From contig BRXU01000004.1 of NCBI GenBank assembly GCA_030267565.1, forward strand, positions 5,887,001-5,951,000: a stretch of 64,000 nt of DNA. The letters are read 5' to 3'. Shown here in pieces: positions 34,501 to 46,500 of the stretch; positions within the stretch are counted from its first letter, which is position 1; each line of letters opens with the position of its first letter. Position numbers and translations under genes: made by a program. The notes below the pieces were generated by a model, which saw only the letters and a list, made by a program, of their open reading frames with translations, made no database searches and was not told where the DNA came from. This DNA is from Pleodorina starrii (Eukaryota; Chlorophyta; Chlorophyceae; Chlamydomonadales; Volvocaceae).

Positions 34501-37500
34501 CATTGGAGGAAAGGAATCGGAAAGAAGCGAAGGAAAGGGCGTGAGTAACGGGGAGGTGAGGTGGGCCGGGGTCCTTGTGCGCCGCCGCCACAGCGATGTC
34601 GCGCGCGTGTGTGTGGCTGCTCCTTCTGCCTCCTCCTCCACTCCTCCTCCATCCCCCACCAGCGCGAACGGCGTCCTTCCCTTCCTCCCCGCTTTCCACC
34701 CCACCCCACCCCACCTGCCACAACATCCGCAGTGTCTCATGTTATCTAAAGGAGCATATCACTCCCTAACCCCCACCCACCACCACCGCACCCACACCCC
34801 CTTCCACCCCCACACCCACCCCCCACACCCCACACCCACCCCAGGTGGACGAGGTGCTCAAGGCTGAGAACGACTTCATCAATGAGTGCAATGAGGGGCT
34901 GGTGCACGACCGGCTGAGGTCGCTAGCGGAGCAGCACGTGGACCGGTGGGGGGAGGGAGGGGAGCGGGAGGGGGGGGGAGGGAGGGAGGAAGGGAGAGAG
35001 GGGACTGCCCAAAGCCGATAGGACAGCCCGAGAGCTGTGGTAGCGGTGCAGCAGTCGGAAGGGAGTGGGTCGGCGGGAAACCTGAGCGGAACGGCCCGGA
35101 GGGTGTAGGGCAGTCCGAAAGGGGGGAGGGGGGTTGGGTTAGTCCGAGTGCTGCGCAGGTCAATCCGGAGGCCGTCGCGTCGCGCTGTGTGCGCGCGCGC
35201 TGGCCTTCCAGCCGCCTGGCCGTCTGGCCGCCATCGGCCCACCGAACCGCGGCCCCTTCTTTCCTTCCCTCCCCCACCTTCCCTCATCCGCCCCTGCATC
35301 GGCTCTCACCTCTGCGTACATGTACCTGCGGTTTGTGTTCTGTGTGCTGTGCTGTGCTATGCTGTGCTGCGATGTGCTGTGCTGTGCTGTGCTGCGATGT
35401 GCTGTGCTGTGCTGCCCTGTGCTGTGCTATGCTGTGCTGTGCTGTGCTGCAGCTGGTCGCCCTTCGCCACTGAGGAGCCGTCGGTTCGCATGACGCTGTC
35501 TCTGGCCAATGTGCCCTGGACCAGTCAGCGGCTGCAGGACAAGACCGTGGAGGCGCTCTTCGTGGTCCGCTTCCTAGCCACCCAGCGGAACAAGATCAAG
35601 GTGGGGAAGCGGGGGCGGGGGGGGCGGGGGGGGGCGGTGAGGAGTGGGAGCCGCAGCAGCAGCAGCAGCAGCAGCAGCGAGGTAACCTAACCCGGGAAGG
35701 CGTGGGGAGGCGCTGGGAGGGGCGCAAGGGGGAAGGCAGGTGGGGAGGGGTTGGGGCGGTAGGGGAGGGCGGCCGCGCCGGCGACGGTATTCCCTACTTA
35801 CGCGCGAGAGACTATTGTGCGGGGGACAGCTGTCCGACTGCACGAGCCGGGCGCCCGGGCGCCTCGGCATCGGCGGCATCGGCAGCGGCGCATGCGGCAG
35901 CCACCGGCGCCTGTTTCCCACAGCCCCAAGCGGTACATCCACGAATCCACAATTCCACTTTGCCACAGGCGTCTGTAGCTTCTTGCCTTTTACGCGCCCT
36001 GTTGTTCAAACGACCCACCCAGATGGCCGCCCGGGACATGGCCCCAACGTCGCGTCAGTCAGTCAGTTGGAACGCCAAGAATCCCACAGCCACCGCCGCC
36101 GCCGCCTCGTCCTCCTTGGATGTCGGATCCCCCGCCAGCCCCCTTCCCGTCGCTGCGGTATCATCATCTTGTCCTGCTTAACCCCCCACCCCCCACCCCC
36201 ACCCCCAACCCCCGGTCGTTTGGGCCGTTTTCTGATGCCCCCACCTCCGCTCCCCCGCTTCACCGCGCGCAGGTGCTTCACTACCTGAACGCAATGGTCT
36301 CCTTGCAGCTGCATCTCCTCCGGGACGAGCGCGACGAGGAGCCCCTCGCCAACCCCTTCCCCACCACCGCAGCCAAGGACTTCACCTGCCCCGTAGCATA
36401 CGCCAACGGAGCCACCGCCGCCGCCACCGGCTCCACACCCGGCGGCGGCGGCGGCTCCGCCGCCGCCTCCGGCGGCGCCTCCGGCGCCGCCGGCGCCGCC
36501 GGAGGCGGCGGCGGCGGCTCCGCCGCCACCGCTGACCTGGACTACGACGTTTGGATGGACGACCCGGAGGCGGCGGTCTCCGTGCGTGACGCCGACGGCC
36601 GTTGGATCTTGTACGGCTACGCCATAGATCAGTTCAAGGCATTGGAAACGGAGCTGTTGCGAGTGGCCACTTACCACCTGGAGGTCTACGCGGCGCAGGT
36701 CCATGCCGGCGCCAATGGGGGTGGTGGCGGCGGAACGCCCCGCGGGTCGGCGGCGGCGGCGGCGCCGGCTTCCGCGGTGGACACCATCCAGATGGTTGAC
36801 CGCCTGTCAGTCCTGGCGGACCTGTGGGAGTGCGAAGCGCAGTACTGCGCCGCACGGCACAAGGCCCTGCTGGCGTACTACCACGTGAGTGTACGACATG
36901 AGTACGGCGCGATGACACGGGGTACGAATGATGCCGCAAGGCAGTGCGCGGCATGGGGGGGGGGGCGAAGGGGCTGGGGTGCGCAGCGGTGCGTTTGGGC
37001 GCACGCTGGCTCCGGCGCGGGGCGCTGGGTTTACACCAGCAAGGAGAGAGGAAGCGGCGGCCCGTCGTTTTCCTTCTTTCACTCGAACACCGGTCCCGGG
37101 ACCGCTTGCCGGCCTGGTCTGGTCTATCCTGGTCTGGTCTGGTCTGGTCTGCGTTCTCCGTGTCCGTGCGTCCCGCGGGCCTGCCCTGCCTGCCTGCCTT
37201 CCGTCAACTTGCCCACCATCACATCAGCACCATCTGCATCCCCTTCCTCCGCGCCACCCTCCCCATCACACCCCCAACCCCTAGGCCTACCGCCACGCCA
37301 CCTGTTGGGGCCTGTCGGACATGTGGGGCGGCGTCAGCGCCGACCTGACTCCGTTCACCACCGCCACCGCTGGCGTCGCCGGCACCGCCGGCGCCGCCGC
37401 CGGCGCCGTTGGCGGCGCGGCGGCGCCGGCGTCCGCCTCCGGCGGCGCCGCGGGCGTGGATGCCGCCGCGGGTCCCTGGCAGCGCGTGGCCGCCAACTCG

Positions 37501-40500
37501 CCGCAGCCGCAGCTGCTGGGGGCGCGGCGGCAGCTGCGACGGGAGCTGATTGACCTGACCTTCCGGTGGGGGTGCGGCGCTGCGGAGTGCGGTGGAGGAT
37601 AGCGTTAAGAGCAAGGGAGAGAGAGAGAGGGAGGGAAAGGGAGGGAGAGTGAGAGGGAACCCGGGGGAGTACCGGTAGTACGAGGAGGGAGGAGGGTCGG
37701 GCTGCTGGGGCGCGCCGAGTTGGTAGGGCCGCTCCGGTCCTGTCTGGTCCGGTGTGGCCACGTAGGGACGACGCGGGGGGGGGGGCCGGGAGGGAGGGGC
37801 ATGGGCAATCTGAGAAGAGACGGCCGCGTGCCGTGCTTTCGGGCGCGGCATGCGGCGGTGGAGAGGATGCGGGAGCGACAGGAGCTGTCCGCGGGGTTCG
37901 TGTCCTGTCCTCGCAGCACAGGGGCTGTGCTTGCTCCGCATCCCCCGGCCCCCCACCCCCACCCGTTCCGCCCGCCGCAGCCGGCCCAACCTGGCCAACG
38001 AGGACGGCTACTTCGTGGAGCGCTACCACTGCGAGACCCTCTCCCTGGAGCTGGAGGCCACCCTGGCAGCCCAGCTCACCGGACTGGCAGCCCGCGCTGA
38101 GAGGCAGGCGCTGGCGGGCGCATACACATCAGCCGCGGCAGCAGCAAGTGCAGCGGCGCTGCGCGGCGCTGCCGCCTCCGGCGGCGGCGGCGGCGGCTCC
38201 GCCGCCCCCGCCGCCGCCGCCGCTGCCGCGGCGGCGGCGAAGGTGCTGTGGAAGCCGGGTTACAACCCTGGGATTGTGTATGGCGGTGTGTTGGCGGTGG
38301 GGCAGCGGGGGTTGCTCCAGGAGGGTGCGACGCTGAGCTCCGTGGGAGCCGCCGCGGCGGCACTGCCGGCACACGTGCGGGCTGCGTGCTCGGCGCTGGC
38401 GGGGTTGCACCAGCTGCAGCATTACGTGGAGCTGGCGGACCTGCGGCGGGCTGTACTGCAGTACGGCGTTACGGAGATGGCCGTACTGCTGCGGGAGGAG
38501 GCGTACCGGTGGGATGGGGAGTAGTGGGGGGTTAAGGGGGGTGGACGGGGTCGGGGATTGGGATGCGCGTGTGCATATGTGTGAAGGGGAGGGACACCGT
38601 AGAGAGCTCCACGTGACCTGACCTGACCTGACCGTATGACCTGACCTGACCGTATGACCTGACGCCCCCCCAAACCCCCCTGCCGCGCACAACTCACCAC
38701 CCTCCGCCCTCTTCTCTCCGCCTCTCCTTCCCCTTCACTCTCGCCTCCACCCCTCCGCTGCGGCACACCCTCCATCACCACCCGTTCTTATTACTCCCCA
38801 CACCGCTTCACCCCACCGCACACCGCCCCACCCACCCCGCCCCATCCCATACCGCACCGCCCCACACCGCAGCGCCCACGCCCCCGTGGAGCGGCCCCCC
38901 AAGGACTCGATGTTCGACTCGACCCGCGGCCGCCGCGACCTGCCCCCGGACGCTCCCCTGCTGCGGGGCAACTGGCTGGTGGCCTCCCACGTGGCGGACA
39001 ATGTGGAGGTGCTGAGAGCGACGGCGCTGGAGGCGGGGGCGGAGCCGCGCGGAGCACTGGAGGTGAGGGCGGCGCGTTGTGCGGGCGGAGGGGCTTGGCG
39101 GGTCTGTTGGATCTTGCGTTGTCGTGTAGAGGTGTGCACAGGACGTGAGGCGCCGCCTCGGGCCCCTGTCAATTGTGCTGCCGAAGCGCTTCGTCCCCAA
39201 AGCTCGGCCTCTTGCCTCCCGACCCTCGAGCCCATCGAACCCAACGAACCGGTCGCGGCGCGGTGGTGGTTCGCTCCTCGCAGGTGTTTCTGAACAAGGA
39301 GGCCCTCATCCGGTGTCTGTACCGGGGGGAGGTGCTGTGGCTGGTCTACGTGGTGCAAGCAAGGGCGCTGGGGAGGAGGGTGAGGCGGACGAGGGGGGGG
39401 GAAGAGGTGGTGTTTGCCGGCTGGGCTGGGCTGGGCTGGGCTGGGCTGGGCTGGGCTGGGCTGGGCTGGGCTGGGCTGGGCTGGGCTGGGCTGGGCTGGG
39501 CTGGGCTGGGCTGGGCTGGGCTGGGCTGGGCTGGGCTGGGCTGGGCTGGGCTGGGCTGGGCTGGGCTGGGCTGGGCTGGGCTGGGCTGGGCTGGGCTGGG
39601 CTGGGCTGGGAGGTCGGACATCCCCAGGGGGGTGGGGGTGGCGGTGGAGGTAACGGCGGTAAAGGAACGGCGGGGAGAGGTGTTCAGTCAGCTTGCCGCA
39701 TTGGATTAATGTACTCTACCCCTCGCCTCGCCACCCCTTCCCCCCCGCCCACGGATCGTCTCTCTTTATCTCCGTCCCCCGCTCCGAAGTTCCTTCCCCC
39801 CCGCCTATACGTGGATAACCCCCCGCCTGTGCAGGTGCAGCACAGCGAGCTTCACGGCATAGACTGGGGCCAGATTGATGCAGCGGGAAATGCCCTCAAG
39901 GCGGAGATGCTGACCGAGGTTGTGCAGGTGGGGCGGCGGGGGTGCGGGGGGTGCGGGGGGGGGGCTGGAGGGGGCGGCTGGGCGAGTGGCTCGGGAGGTG
40001 TGGGGGTAATACGGTAGTAGGAGGTGTTGGGGTTTCAGGGTTTTTGAGATGAACTCGGAACACACAGGAGGTGGGTAGCTGTTGTGACAGGCTGCAAAGG
40101 TGGGGGGCGGAGTTGCACTGAAGGAGGTTCCGGGGCCAGCCCCGGGCAAAGGGACCGGCGTGGGCGGGGGAGTGGGCCGGAGGCGGGTCGACGGGCGTTC
40201 TGTTCCGGTTCCGGACCTGGATGGGCCCATGGACCGACCCGTGGGTCTCTTGCAGGTGGTGGAGGCGGATGACATTTCGCCGCCCGGGGCCGCGGGACCA
40301 GGCGACCAGGACGAGGAGCTGGCGGCGCCACCGCCGGCGGGGGCGGGCAGGCGGACGCCGCCGCCGCCGAGGCCCAGCAGCGGCGGCGGCGGCGGCGGGA
40401 GGCGGATGCGCGGCGTCGGCCGCAGCAGCAGCAACAGCCGGCGCAGCGGCGGCAGCAGCAGCGACGGTGTGGGAGGAGCGGGCGGGGAGCGGCGGGCGAG

Positions 40501-43500
40501 CGAGGGCGCGGCGGGGGAGGATGGCGATGGAGAGGCCATGGAGGAGGAAGAGGAGGAGGAGGACGAGGAGCGGGCGGCGACGGCGGCGGCGCAGGCGGCG
40601 GCGGCGGCGGCTGGGCCGAGATGTGAGCTGGCTGGCTGGCTGGCATCTGAGGGAAGGGCGAGGAGGGGCGAGGGACCAAGAGCCCAGGGACCAAGGGCCG
40701 AGGGACCAAGGTCCTAACCCACGTCCTGACACGCCGTGTATTGTCGTACCACGGCGCCACGCGCTCCAGCCCGTTCAAAATGAGGGCGGGGGGCCAGACC
40801 CTGCGGGTGTGCCCCTACACGCTCACAAGCCTTTCCCCCTTCGCACTCCCTTCTCCCCTCCCCACACACCCTTCTCCCCTCCCCCCCCACACACACATAC
40901 ACGCACACACACGCGACGCCCCGCCCGCCCCCCCCACACGCCCACATTCACACCCCTACAGCCGTGATGGTGGCAGTGGGCACTCGCGGGCTGCTGGGCG
41001 GCGTGTGGCGCAGTCCCCCACTGGCCCTGGCCGAGTTCTCCACCTCCCCCTCGGAGCTGCTCAATCCCCACTCGCTGGCGGGACTGAGGGCGCTGCTGCG
41101 GCCGGGCGAGGCGGCGCACGGCTGCCTGCCGGCGGCGGTGCGGGCGCAGGCGCTGCGGGCGGTAGCGCTGGAGGTGTCCATACGCCACAACCAGGTGTGC
41201 GTGTATGTGTGTGTGTGTCGTTACAGTATCTGACCGGGCCCTGACGCTGGCCAGGGGCTGCTAACCCAGCCCCGATGTGTGTGTGTGTGTATGTATGTGT
41301 GTGTGTGTGTGGGTGGGTGGGTGGGTGTGTTTGGGGGGGGAGAGAGGGGCAAGAGGGGGTGAAGCGGATATATACGGATTTGCGACTTGTACGGATTAAC
41401 AAACGTGTGTGCTGTGCGTGCTGTGCTGTGCTGTGCCCTGTGCGCTGTGCTGCACCGCAGGTCCTGCTTGATGGCATCATTCGGAAGCTGGATCGGCGGC
41501 GGCGGGTGCTCATGTGGCGGGCGGCGGCGCTGGAGGGGGTGGCGGACGGCGCGGTACGTGTGTGCATGTGCATGTGTGTGTGTGTGTGCATGTGTGCACG
41601 TTGTGTGTATTGTGGTGTGTGCGTATGTGTGCGTGTGTGCAAGGGCTGGGGATGGGCTAGGGGGGGTGGAGGGGGAGGGGGAGGGAAGGGGCGGCTTTAG
41701 GAGGCGGGGGCCGGCGGGTGGGCGGGCGGGCGGGCGGGCGGGCGGGCTTTGGAGCTTCAGACTGAGGGGGCGAACGGAAAAGGTACGCGCGCATGCAAGG
41801 GCAACGACGGACCAATACTGCATTTCTGCAACCGACAACCAACCAACCGACAACAACCAACCAACCAACTCGCTCGCGCGCGCCCCCCTCATCAGGCCAT
41901 GGATGTGGTGGTGGGCGGGCCGCCAGGTGCCTACGCCCCCGCGCTCCACCCGCTGTCGCAGCCGCCGCCCTGGTTGCCCGACGCGCGCCGGATGTACCGC
42001 GCCAGCGGTGCCGGGGGCGGCGGCGGCGGCGGTTCTTCGGATGGCGCGGACCGGCGGTCGGGTGTGCCTCCGTTGCTGCGGGAGCCACCGGGGGACCGAT
42101 TGGAAGAGTACAACAAACAGCGGTGGGTGGGATGGGTGGGGGGTGGGGAGGTGGGGGTGGGGGGTGGGGAGGTGGGGGGCGGGTGCGGTCGTTGTGTGTG
42201 CGTGTATGTGGGGGTGAGGGAGTGGGGGTGGGAAGGGAGCATCGAGGAGGCGCGGGTTGGGTCACGGTGTTCGCGTCGGGGAGGGAAGGGGAGCAGGTGG
42301 GGTAAGGAGAGGAGAACCGGAGCCAAGCACCCCTCCCCCCGAGAGGGGGGTGCGACCGGGGCCGGAGGGGCCGTGGGGACGCGGATGTGGGTGTGGATGT
42401 GGACGCGGATGTGGATGTGGTAGAGAGACCAGGCAGGCAAGCCGGGTGGGCCCAACTGGGACCGTAACGCCCCCGGGGGGGGGCCTGGGGACAAGAAAGA
42501 AGATACCGCGGTGAATACGACCCTGGGGACCTTTGGTCCTCTTGCTTCTCCGTCCGTCCTCGTAACTGAACCCGCCCGTCTACCCCCCCACCCACCCACC
42601 CACTTACCCACCCGTCTCCGCCCGCTTCTTGCGCCGTCACCGTCACCTGCACCGCCCCCGCAGCCGCAGCAGCAACGCGGCTCGCGCCTGGATGCGTCGC
42701 TTCACCCAGCAGCCCACCTCGCCCTCCTCGCCGGGGCCCCAGTCCCGAACCCACGCCCACGCCTACGGCCTGGGTGGCCATGCGGCTCACACCCACCCCC
42801 TCCTTGAGGCTCTGGACGCGGCGGGGCTGGAGGACCTGCGGCAGCGGCGGCGGGCGCTGACGGCGGCGGCGGGGGCCCTGTACCTGGACATCAATGAGAT
42901 CAAGCTGAGGCTGAGAGTGCAGGTGCGGGGCAGTGGGCGGTGGGCGGTGGCCGGAGGGACGTAAGAGGCTAGGGAGGTTGGGACTGGGAGGTTGAGGGAT
43001 TCGGGACGGGAGGGAGGTGCAGCGGGAGGTCGGGGCGGGCGAAGGGGCGATGCATGGCGAGCGGAAGCTGGGGGGAGAGGGGGTGTTTGGGGTGTTTGGG
43101 GGAGCGCACCCACGCCTGCGCCGTGCGTGGCGGCTCGTGGCGGCTCGTACTGGTGGTGGCAGATGTGCGAGCTGCCGCAAACTGTTGGACTGTGCGGCCA
43201 GATGGTGATGGCTCCAGTGCCCACACATCGAGCCAGCCCCGGTGCCCCCCCTCCCAACACACACATAGCGCAACCTGCCATTACCGGTACACCCCACCTA
43301 CCTTCGCCCCACGGACCCCTCCTCGCCCTCCCCCGCATCCCCTTCCCCCACACGCCGCCTCGCTGCCCGCCTCCGCACACCCCCCTCACCCCCGCCTGCC
43401 TTCACCTCTCCCCCCGCCATCGCACTCGAAACCCCCACCCCCAAACCGCAACCCCCACCTCCCGACCCGCAACCCCCAAAGCCCAAACCCCAAACCCCAA

Positions 43501-46500
43501 ACCCCAAACCCCAAACCCCAAACCCCAAACCCCAAACCCCAAACCCCAAACCCCAAACCCCAACTCCAACCCTTATCCTCCAACCGCCAACCGCCAACCC
43601 TCAACCCCCATCCTTCAACCTCCAACCCCCAACCCTCCAAACCCCAACCCTCCAAACCTCCAAACCGCAAAAGCCCCCAACATCCAACCTCCAATCTCCA
43701 ACCCCCAATCTCCAACCTCTAACCCCAATCCCCAACCCTCCAACAACCCCCAACCCGCCAACCCCCAACCCTCCCCAACCCCCAACCCCTAACCTCCAAC
43801 CTCCCCAACCGCAAACCTTCAACCCCCATCCTTCAACCTCCAACCTCCAACCTCCAACCTCCAACCCCAACCCCAACCCCCAACCTCCAACCCCCAATCT
43901 CCAACCTCCAATTTCCAACCCCCAATCTCCAACCTCCAACCTCCAACCCCCAACTCCCATCTTCAATCCCCGCCTCCCACCTCCCACTCCCCCCTCCAAC
44001 TCCACCCCCCCAACTCCCACCCTGCCTCGCCCCCACCCCCACCCCGCCTGCCCCGCCCCGCCCCTCCGCCGCATGACGTCACAGGCCCGTCGCAGCTACG
44101 TGCAGGGCCTGCTCCGCGCCAAGGGCAACGGCGGCGGCCCCGAGGCGGAGGCGGTGGTGCGCTCCGAAACCGAGTCGGCCTACACGGCGGCCTTCCTGTC
44201 TGAGCTGCTGCCCGCCGCCGCCCGCACCCACTTGGCGGCGGCGGTGCGGGAGCTGGCGGTGCTGGTGCTGGGGGGAACTGGTGGGGTGGGGGTGGGGGTG
44301 GGGTACAGAGAACTCCAGGTTGAGGATGGGGGTAGGGTGAGATAGCCTAATTAGGCAGTAGGCTGGCAGCAATGCCTTCGGGCGGGTGAAGGAGAGAGGT
44401 CGGAATGTCGCGTGTCGGGGCTTGGCAATGCAGTCAGTCAGTCAGTCAGTCAGTCAGTCAGTCAGTCTCGTTGGCTTTTCGTTGGGCGATCTCACCTATC
44501 CCCCGCCTGCCCCCCCCCCTGCGTTCCCTCGCCCCGGGCCGTTTTTATTACCCCACCAGCGGCGGTAGCAGCATGATCAACAACGTCCGCAGTGACTCAT
44601 TTTTATATAAAGGAGCTTATCACTCCCTGACCCCCCCCTTCACTCCGCAGGCGGTTACGGCCGCGACTGGGGCCTCAAGTACGACTCCGACGGACAGCTT
44701 CTGGGCAACAGGGAGGACCGGGGGCCGCTGTTCAACGGTCCGGAGGGGCAGACGGCGCTGAGGGCGGCAGTGCTGGAGTACGGGCCGCTGTGGCAGGTGG
44801 GCGGTTAGGGGAGGGGGAGGCGGGTGGGGCGGGTTTGCTTTGGGTTTGTCAACTGGCAGTTAAGGGGGCTGCGAGTGGGGGTTGGGGTCGGGGTTCATGT
44901 TTACGATTTTTATTTCCGGCTAGGATTGCTGGTGGGGTTGGGACCACCCCGGGGGGGCTGGGGGGCGGCACAAGCGCGACGGGAAGGCGTGATTGACGTG
45001 ACGGCGGAGGGCTCGGAGTGCTCGGACATGACGAGTCAAGGTGAGGTAAGGTGAGGTGATTTGCTAGGGAGGCGAGGTGGTAGGGAGGCGTCTGAAGGTG
45101 GGCCTGGGCCCTCCCCCGCGCCTCCCTCGCCCCTCAATCCCAGGTCCCCGGCCACCAGCACACCAAACCCCCCAAACCCCTGAAAACCCTAAGACCCCCT
45201 GTCCCCTTAATCCTGATTCTTACCCCCCTCCCCCCGCCTCCCCGCCCGCCCCCCAGGGCATCATGTTTCCCCTGGCCGACAAGAAGAACGACCCCGACCC
45301 CATGGACTGGTCCCCGGCTGCGCCCGCCGTCGGACTGCCGAACGCCGTTGGCTTCGTACAACTGCCTTCGGGCCCGCAGTCTAGGTCCGCCTCGCCGGCA
45401 CCCGGCGGATACGCGCCCTCCCGGGCTCCGTCGCCGATGCCCGGCGCCGCCGCCGCCGCCGCCGCGGCGGCGGCGGCGCCCGCCGGCAGCGGCGGCGGCG
45501 CCGCCGCCGCCACCGCCGCCAGCTGCCTTGTTCGTCTGGAGGCTCTGTGGGGTCTTCCTGGTCAGTGGGAGGTGCTTCACGGCGCGGCGGTGCACTACCC
45601 TCCCGGACCCGTGGGTCTGTCGGCACTGGAGAAGGGCGTTACGGTGGCGGGCCTGGTGGTGGAGGTGGTCAGGTGGGCGCCCCCACATCGCCCCTGCCTC
45701 CCTGCTCCCTCATAAGCAGCCAGGCTTGCTTGCATGGGCCAGCTTCAATTGGCCAGCTTTTATTGTTTATTACCATAGGCAGCTTTCGAATCGGAACCGA
45801 ATTGTGTGTGTGTGTGCGTGTGTATGTGTGTGGTACTTGCCACGGTGCCCGGCCATCCCTCGCCCCTTTCCAAGAACTGTTCCTGCCGCCACGGAACCGC
45901 TGGCGTGTTGCCTCCACGCCTTCACGCCGTGACGCCCCCTTGCCCCCCCTCCCCCCCCCGTTCACGGGCTCCGGTCCGTACGTGGATACCCCCACCCCCC
46001 CCAGGCACTTTCTGTTCCTCGCCTCTCTGCTGGCGCCCTCGTCCAACCTGGCCGCCGGCGCCGACATCAGCGGCCAGACGGCGGGCCTGGCGGGCCTGAC
46101 GCGCGCGGGTATACAGCAGTACAGCTCGGTGTCGTACAGCGCCCGCGCGGCCTTTGGCGCTGCGTTGTACCACGAGGTCCAGGTCCGCATGAGTGCCGCC
46201 TCCGCGCCGCTGCTGCCCGGGGCACTGCTGGCGGCTGACCTGGTGAAGCTGCAGGCCAGGTTGCAGTACCTGCACAGGCCTCCAGGTGGGGGGTGGGGTG
46301 GGAAATGCGTCCAGGGGGGGAAGGGGGGCTGTAGCTGCTGCCATTCTTGCAAGCTGGCATGTGTGGCTGTGTGGCTCATTCTGCGGTGTAAGGGTTTTAG
46401 GGTTTGGCAGCCTGTTCCCCGCTTCTAAAGGTCTCGCTTGCTCTCTCAAAACAGCCCAGTGGCGGCCAGCTCGTCAGCTTTGGCAGAGCCAGAAGATTTA

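Noticed and set aside
41657..43297. Minus-strand open frame of 546 codons
   Set aside because: Pro/Arg/His-rich shadow of exons 19-20 and the introns around them; the plus-strand exons are phase-consistent.
43481..43562. Chromosome end (telomere)
   Set aside because: The tract is internal to an intron with coding exons on both sides and differs from the usual algal repeat.
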